Source: Candidatus Omnitrophota bacterium (GTDB lineage Bacteria > Omnitrophota > Gorgyraeia > Tantalellales > Tantalellaceae). From it: DNA of 9,746 nt. The position numbers and the translations under genes are program-made. Position 1 is the stretch's first letter, and each line of letters opens with the position of its first letter. Below, piece after piece: positions 5,885-9,746 of the stretch. The stretch covers positions 1 through 9,746 of the forward strand of contig DAOVKF010000055.1 in NCBI GenBank assembly GCA_030631915.1. Direction: 5' to 3'. The notes under the pieces are model-generated. The model saw only the letters and a list, made by a program, of their open reading frames with translations, was not told the DNA's origin and did no database searches.

Positions 5885-5905
5885 CTGCTCTCTGACTCTC
5901 TGACT

Positions 5906-6871
5906 CTAAACCAGCCCCGCCTTGAGAATGTCCTGGACATCCAGAAGTCCAACCAGCTTTCCCTTGTTATTCACGACCGGTATCTCGTCTATTTTTTTGT
6001 CTCTGAGGACCTCGAAAGCCTCGGCCGCCAGCCTGTCAGGCGTTATGCTGCAGGGGTTCCTTGTCATCACGTCACCCACTTTACGGGTCAAAAGGTCCTT
6101 TCCCTGATCAAAATGCCGCCGGAGATCACCGTCCGTGAATATGCCTATCAGCTTCCCCCGGGCATCCACTATGCTGGCGCTGCCCGCGCGCATTCTGGTG
6201 ATCTTTAGGAGCACGTCTTTCACTCTGACACCCTTTGAAACAAGGGGTGTCTCATCTTTCCTCCGCATTATGTCCTCTACCCTCAATATGAGACGTTTAC
6301 CCAGCGTGCCGCCGGGATGGAACAAAGCGAAATCCTTTGGCTGGAAATTCTTCCTCTCGAGCAGGGCCACGGCCAGTGCGTCACCAATGGCCAGCATCGC
6401 TGTCGTGGAGGTCGTGGGAGCAAGCCCCATGGGGCAGGCTTCCCTGCGAACCGAACTGTCAATAACAAAATCACTGTTCTTTGCCAGCGTCGATTTCCGG
6501 TTACCCGCGACCGTGATGAGCCTTGCCCCTATCTTCTTGATTATGGGGAGCAGTTTCAGCAGTTCTTCGGTTTCGCCGCTGTTGGAAAAGGCTATTATGA
6601 CATCGTCCCGCGTAACCCGCCCGATGTCCCCGTGAAGGGCTTCCGCGGGATGAAGATAAAGCGACGGCGTTCCGGTCGACGATAATGTCGCGGATACTTT
6701 CTGCGCGATAAAACCGGGTTTCCCCATCCCGGTAACGATAATACGCCCTTTATTTTTCGCCAGGGTATCTATTATTTCATTAAACCCCCTGTCGATCCTG
6801 TCCGCGAGTTTTGCTATAGCCCTGCTTTCATTCATCAGGACCTTTTTCGCGCTTGAAACGCTCATTTTCAC
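5906..6871 (-). CDS. kdsD: D-arabinose 5-phosphate isomerase KdsD (KpsF/GutQ family)
   Basis: Isomerises ribulose-5-phosphate to arabinose-5-phosphate, the first Kdo step. The 321-residue product has a SIS sugar isomerase domain (about 40-175) and a CBS pair (about 203-255 and 268-321). Lys51 (GMGKPG), Glu103 (SNSGETEE), Glu144 and His185 (FHPGG) fall where the E. coli KdsD catalytic residues Lys59, Glu111, Glu152 and His193 would, all offset by eight. CBS domains often bind adenylates or nucleotide sugars, so feedback control is possible but not shown. The start is either the GTG at 6871, overlapping the kdsA stop as GTGA, or the ATG at 6865 behind GAGGTGA; the difference is two residues. 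Coupling to kdsA is likely either way. Confidence 0.95.
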   Translation of the reverse strand: MKMSVSSAKKVLMNESRAIAKLADRIDRGFNEIIDTLAKNKGRIIVTGMGKPGFIAQKVSATLSSTGTPSLYLHPAEALHGDIGRVTRDDVIIAFSNSGETEELLKLLPIIKKIGARLITVAGNRKSTLAKNSDFVIDSSVRREACPMGLAPTTSTTAMLAIGDALAVALLERKNFQPKDFALFHPGGTLGKRLILRVEDIMRRKDETPLVSKGVRVKDVLLKITRMRAGSASIVDARGKLIGIFTDGDLRRHFDQGKDLLTRKVGDVMTRNPCSITPDRLAAEAFEVLRDKKIDEIPVVNNKGKLVGLLDVQDILKAGLV

Positions 6872-7689
6872 CTCACGCCCTTTTCAACCCGTCTTATCTG
6901 CCTGATGAAATCCTCGAGCTCACTTAACTTCAGCATGTTCCGGCCGTCGCTTAAAGCCCTGTCAGGGTTTTCGTGCACCTCAAGGAATAAGGCATCGGCG
7001 CCGCAGGCCACCGCCGCTTTCGACAGGGGCAGCGCATACTCCGCGTCTCCTCCGCTCGACGCCCCTTCCGAGCCGGGCTTCTGCACCGAGTGCGTGGCGT
7101 CATATACCACGGGATAACCTGTTCTTCCCATTATAACGATCGACCGGAAGTCATTGACCAGCATATTATAACCGAAAGCCGTGCCTCTTTCAGTAAGCAT
7201 TATTGCGCGGCTTCCGGCTGATTCCAGTTTCGCGATAACATTGTTCATCTCCTCGGGGGACATGAACTGCCCTTTTTTGACATTGACAGGTTTTCCCGAC
7301 GCGGCCGCCCTCACAAGCAGATCCGTCTGCCGGCAGAGAAACGCCGGTATCTGCAGAATATCCAGCACATCTGCCGCCGCCTCCACCTGGCTTTCTTTAT
7401 GCACATCGCTCAAAACAGGGACACCCAGCGTATCGCGGATATCCCGCAGTATGTTGAGCCCTTCGGCGAGACCGGGCCCTCTGAATGAATTTATCGAGCT
7501 TCTGTTAGCCTTATCATAGCTGGCTTTAAAGATGAACGGCATCCCGAGAGAAGCGGTTATCTCTTTTATCGTCCGGGCATGGTCCATGGCGCTTCGAGCC
7601 GATTCTATGACACACGGACCTGCGATCAGGGCGATCGGCCTGCCTTTACCAACGAAGATATCTCTTATTTTTACCTGTCTGTACTCCAC
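6868..7689 (-). CDS. kdsA: 3-deoxy-D-manno-octulosonate 8-phosphate synthase KdsA (metal-dependent type)
   Basis: Condenses phosphoenolpyruvate with arabinose-5-phosphate to Kdo-8-phosphate. The 273-residue barrel enzyme shows AGPCVIES (23-30), FKASYDKANRSS (54-65), a family hallmark, LSDVH, CRQTDLL, VKKGQF and YDATHSVQKPG. Cys26, His200, Glu237 and Asp248 match the metal ligands of the Aquifex-type enzyme; E. coli KdsA, which needs no metal, has Asn at the Cys position. A metal-dependent enzyme is therefore predicted. The start is a GTG at 7689 with an AAGGGG site four bases upstream; a nearby ATG (7691) is out of frame. The gene lies downstream of a 187-bp gap holding a long palindrome and overlaps the kdsD start by four bases if kdsD begins at its GTG. 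Confidence 0.96.
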   Translation of the reverse strand: MEYRQVKIRDIFVGKGRPIALIAGPCVIESARSAMDHARTIKEITASLGMPFIFKASYDKANRSSINSFRGPGLAEGLNILRDIRDTLGVPVLSDVHKESQVEAAADVLDILQIPAFLCRQTDLLVRAAASGKPVNVKKGQFMSPEEMNNVIAKLESAGSRAIMLTERGTAFGYNMLVNDFRSIVIMGRTGYPVVYDATHSVQKPGSEGASSGGDAEYALPLSKAAVACGADALFLEVHENPDRALSDGRNMLKLSELEDFIRQIRRVEKGVR

Positions 7690-7736
7690 ATCGCCCCTTC
7701 AGCTGTCTTGCCTGCTCAGGCATCCCCGGCAGCAGT

Positions 7737-7817
7737 AACGAGCGTCTACCATGTTCCTACCAGGGGCCCTCCGCCCGGTGTGGATCCTCCCTGTACGGAA
7801 CATGGTAGACGCTCGTT
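7737..7817. repeat. Long inverted repeat (REPIN-like element) between kdsB and kdsA
   Basis: Perfect 21-bp arms lie at 7737-7757 and 7797-7817, with 39 bases between them. Pairing continues inward after a one-base bulge (TAC/GTA, then AGGG/CCCT), giving a long imperfect hairpin. No T-tract follows, so it is not a standard terminator, and kdsA must be read through it. A diverged copy of the left arm with its flank occurs at 9722-9746, so this is a repeated family. I see no transposase or coding frame of known type in it. Confidence 0.85.
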
Positions 7818-7853
7818 CGCCACGCCCCTCCCAGGGTCTCTGATCCTCCCTGT
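7783..7853. repeat. 12-bp direct repeat pair GATCCTCCCTGT around one arm of the palindrome
   Basis: GATCCTCCCTGT occurs at 7783-7794 and again at 7842-7853, 59 bases apart. The first copy lies in the palindrome's centre and the second lies outside its right arm. On the minus strand each copy precedes one inverted arm by a similar distance. This suggests the element was built from two related units of about 59 bp rather than from a single simple hairpin. Confidence 0.6.
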
Positions 7854-7876
7854 CCCTGCTTTCGCGCGATACGGGG

Positions 7877-8653
7877 CTATATCTCCCCGCTTCCTTCTTT
7901 CAGCAACGCCCTGACCTTCTCCAGGTCTTCCGGGGTGTCCACCCCTATCGTATCGTATACTGTCTCAATGGTCTTTATCTTATAGCCGTGCTCCAGCGCC
8001 CTCAGCTGCTCCAGCTTTTCTTCTTCCTCCAGCATGGCTTTCGGAAGGTTCGTATACGTAAAAAGGAAATCCTTGGAGTACGAATATAATCCGATATGTT
8101 TGAAATACCTGCCGCTCACATCCTCGGCATCCGCTGAATAGTCCGACTCATTCGAACGGTCCCTGCACAAATAAGGTATCGGGCTTCTTGAAAAATACAG
8201 CGCGTACCCCTTTCTGTCCACAACGACCTTCACCACATTCGGGTCGGTTATATCCTCTTTCCTGTGGATGCGTTTGATGACCGTCGCCATATGCACATTC
8301 CTGTCAAGCTCAAATGCCTGGGCGAGTTCATCTATCATTAACGGATGGACCAGAGGCTCATCGGCCTGGACGTTCACGATGACGTCGGCGTCCATCGCAT
8401 TGACCACTTCCGCCAGGCGGTCCGTCCCGGAAGGCTGCTCAGGGGAAGTGTAGACCGCCTTGCCGCCGAAAGATTCCACAGCGTTAAACACCTTCTCCTT
8501 GTCCACCGCGACAATGATCTCGTCTATCTCATGCGCGCGTTTTACCCTCTCCCAGACATGCTGGACCATGGGCTTACCGTTTATGTCCGCGAGCACTTTA
8601 CCCTTGAATCTCGTAGAATGCCACCTGGCAGGAATAACCGCTATGATCCTCAT
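7877..8653 (-). CDS. kdsB: 3-deoxy-manno-octulosonate cytidylyltransferase KdsB (CMP-Kdo synthetase)
   Basis: Activates Kdo with CTP to CMP-Kdo, the donor for lipid A glycosylation. The 258-residue product has the nucleotide-binding N-terminus VIPARWHSTRFKGKVL (6-21), PSGTDRLAEV (74-83), NVQADEPL with the metal-binding Asp98, YALYFSRSPIPY, and the C-terminal IGVDTPEDLEKV. Two usually firm motifs differ: the common LPGKPL is FKGKVL and VQGDEP is VQADEP; the key Arg, Lys and Asp residues remain. It starts with an ATG overlapping the kinase stop as ATGA, so the two are translationally coupled, and is separated from kdsA by a palindromic element. With kdsA, kdsD and kdsC it completes the pathway. 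Confidence 0.95.
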   Translation of the reverse strand: MRIIAVIPARWHSTRFKGKVLADINGKPMVQHVWERVKRAHEIDEIIVAVDKEKVFNAVESFGGKAVYTSPEQPSGTDRLAEVVNAMDADVIVNVQADEPLVHPLMIDELAQAFELDRNVHMATVIKRIHRKEDITDPNVVKVVVDRKGYALYFSRSPIPYLCRDRSNESDYSADAEDVSGRYFKHIGLYSYSKDFLFTYTNLPKAMLEEEEKLEQLRALEHGYKIKTIETVYDTIGVDTPEDLEKVRALLKEGSGEI

Positions 8654-9657
8654 AAACCCTTCCTCCCCGTCACCTGTCTCAGTTTTGTTAAAAGTTCCTT
8701 TTTATTCACAACCGCGACACCGACTTTTCCGACCACGATACCGGCGGCGCAGTTGGCGATATGGGCGGCTGCGAGCGAAGACGCCCCGCAAACGACGGAT
8801 AAGGTATATACCGCTATCACGGTATCCCCGGCACCTGAAACGTCAAAGACCTCCTGCGCGAGTGTGGGTATCCTGTGCGGCTTCCCTGACCTTCCGAAAA
8901 GCATCATCCCCTTCTCTCCAAGAGTTATCAGAACGTTATCGGCTTTGAGCTTTTTTAAGAGCCTCTCCCCGGCTTTTTCGATATCAGCGGTATTCTCCAG
9001 CGGGAACCCCACTGCCCTGGCGGCTTCGTGATGATTGGGGGTAACGACACTGATCCCCTTATAGTATGAAAAATGGTTCTCTTTGGGGTCAACGGCCACT
9101 ATTTTGCCGTGTTTCCGGGCGAGCGACACGACCGGTCCCAGTAACGCGGGCGTGATGATCCCCTTTCCGTAGTCTTCAAGCACGATACCGTCAATTGCCC
9201 GTATATTCTGCCTTACATAGTCAATTATTTTTTTCGTAAGGGATTTGCCTACTGCATCCGTCCCCTCCCTGTCGATCCGGACAACCTGCTGACTATGGGC
9301 GATAACCCGCGTCTTCTGGCTGGTAGGCCTTTCTCCATCCGCAAAAACGCCTTCAATAGCGATATTCCGTTCCCTGAGCCTGCTCTTTAATATTTCTCCC
9401 CGGGCGTCCTTTCCTATAACCCCTGCGAGCATGACGCGGGCGCCGAACTCGGCCAGATTACTCGCCACGTTGCACGCCCCGCCCGGCATGAAATCCTCTT
9501 TTTGCACCCACACAACAGGTACCGGGGCCTCAGGAGAGATCCTGGAAACACTTCCCCATATGTACTGGTCAAGCAGAAGATCTCCGATGACCAGTATCCT
9601 TTTCCGTGAAAATTTATTCACATAGTCAGCGAACGTGGAATATTTATACCGTTTCAC
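8650..9657 (-). CDS. rfaE1: D-glycero-beta-D-manno-heptose-7-phosphate kinase (RfaE domain I / HldA-type)
   Basis: PfkB/ribokinase-family enzyme that phosphorylates heptose-7-phosphate at O-1 on the way to ADP-heptose for the LPS inner core. Its 335 residues show VIGDLLLDQYIWG (23-35), RISPEAPVPV (39-48), GGACNVASN (59-67), EDYGKG in the middle, and the PfkB signature DVSGAGDT (272-279) with catalytic Asp278. The bifunctional E. coli HldE is about 477 residues with a C-terminal nucleotidyltransferase; that domain is absent, so a separate adenylyltransferase gene (rfaE2/hldC) must be elsewhere. The start is a GTG at 9657; the region before it is GC-rich with no good ribosome site. It is the most upstream gene seen, and the stop overlaps kdsB. 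Confidence 0.93.
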   Translation of the reverse strand: MKRYKYSTFADYVNKFSRKRILVIGDLLLDQYIWGSVSRISPEAPVPVVWVQKEDFMPGGACNVASNLAEFGARVMLAGVIGKDARGEILKSRLRERNIAIEGVFADGERPTSQKTRVIAHSQQVVRIDREGTDAVGKSLTKKIIDYVRQNIRAIDGIVLEDYGKGIITPALLGPVVSLARKHGKIVAVDPKENHFSYYKGISVVTPNHHEAARAVGFPLENTADIEKAGERLLKKLKADNVLITLGEKGMMLFGRSGKPHRIPTLAQEVFDVSGAGDTVIAVYTLSVVCGASSLAAAHIANCAAGIVVGKVGVAVVNKKELLTKLRQVTGRKGL

Positions 9658-9746
9658 GCCTGTACCCCCGGAATTTATATAAGATCAGAACGCAACTACT
9701 CGGGTATCTCCGAGCTGAGGCAACGGTCGTTTGCCATGCTCCTGCC
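9658..9746. other. Sequence upstream of the heptose kinase, cut by the window edge
   Basis: No gene can be assigned in these 89 bases. On the minus strand all three frames are open from the edge for 16 to 34 codons, so a C-terminal end of an upstream gene is possible, but none reads as a known family. A short hairpin CTCGG/CCGAG (9699-9703 and 9710-9714) lies in it. Its right part is a repeat arm described separately. I see no convincing promoter for the kinase gene, so it may belong to a longer transcript. Confidence 0.5.
9722..9746. repeat. Diverged copy of the kdsB-kdsA palindrome arm, cut by the window edge
   Basis: These 25 bases align without gaps to 7737-7761 (one arm of the element between kdsB and kdsA plus four flanking bases) at 19 of 25 positions. 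Five of the six differences are transitions. The match runs to the last base of the window, so the rest of the element would lie just outside. A short hairpin (GGCAA/TTGCC, 9719-9735) also overlaps it. Confidence 0.55.

Noticed and set aside
7737..7817. Intrinsic terminator between kdsB and kdsA
   Set aside because: The stem is strong but no T-tract follows on either strand, and the downstream genes complete the same pathway.
7690..7876. Internal promoter for kdsA
   Set aside because: The gap is GC-rich and I found no convincing -35/-10 pair on the minus strand; readthrough from kdsB is simpler.
7579..7914. Plus-strand 111-codon frame across the kdsB-kdsA gap
   Set aside because: It runs antisense through the ends of two certain genes and through the palindrome; its composition follows from the repeat rather than from a protein.
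8345..9031. Plus-strand 228-codon frame
   Set aside because: It is antisense to kdsB and the heptose kinase gene, with no ribosome site or recognisable domain.
9658..9746. C-terminal end of an upstream gene on the minus strand, up to 34 codons open
   Set aside because: All three frames are open for similar short lengths, none resembles a known family, and part of the region is a repeat arm; it cannot be decided without sequence beyond the edge.
391..9746. CRISPR array or new defence system
   Set aside because: The repeats are inverted, few and of different families, with no regular spacers, and every gene belongs to LPS or queuosine metabolism.

Overview
Every gene here is read leftward (minus strand). 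The window is mostly one compact run of core envelope and tRNA-modification genes. The organism is a Gram-negative (diderm) bacterium that makes lipopolysaccharide with a heptose/Kdo inner core: it has ADP-heptose and CMP-Kdo enzymes, a lipid A late acyltransferase and Lpt exporter parts. Together with several palindromic repeats of a kind common in uncultured phyla, this suggests a genome such as Omnitrophota. That placement is an inference from style, not proof; Desulfobacterota or Elusimicrobiota are not excluded.

Layout in transcription order (right to left): 89 bp of edge sequence holding one arm of a palindromic repeat; hldA/rfaE1-type heptose kinase (8650-9657); kdsB (7877-8653, 4-nt overlap with the kinase gene); a 187-bp gap with a long palindrome; kdsA (6868-7689); kdsD (5906-6871, GTGA overlap); kdsC (5345-5884); a 48-bp gap with a GC-rich hairpin; queD (4934-5296); queC (4248-4913); a 97-bp gap with a second repeat type; queE (3459-4151); queF (3037-3435); a 55-bp gap; lpxL/htrB-type acyltransferase (2094-2981); lptC (1219-2097, ATGA overlap); lptB (474-1196); then a very strong palindromic terminator (391-461). 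Beyond it, a separate leftward gene with its own candidate promoter starts at 111 and leaves the window; its first 37 residues look like a prepilin or other membrane anchor.

Function: KdsD, KdsA, KdsC and KdsB form the complete route from ribulose-5-phosphate to CMP-Kdo, and the kinase phosphorylates heptose-7-phosphate for ADP-heptose. The acyltransferase finishes lipid A, and LptC/LptB belong to the machine that extracts LPS from the inner membrane. No separate lptA lies between lptC and lptB; instead LptC is about 100 residues longer than the classic protein and its extra C-terminal part looks LptA/OstA-like. Between the Kdo and Lpt modules sits an uninterrupted queD-queC-queE-queF set, which covers every step from dihydroneopterin triphosphate to preQ1, the queuosine precursor.

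I see no new defence or mobile system. The unusual content is (1) the queuosine cassette inside an LPS operon, (2) the LptC-LptA-like fusion, and (3) at least three different families of palindromic repeats placed at the module junctions, one of them present twice (7737-7817 and, diverged and cut by the edge, 9722-9746). I see no tRNA, rRNA, CRISPR array, insertion sequence or transposase gene.
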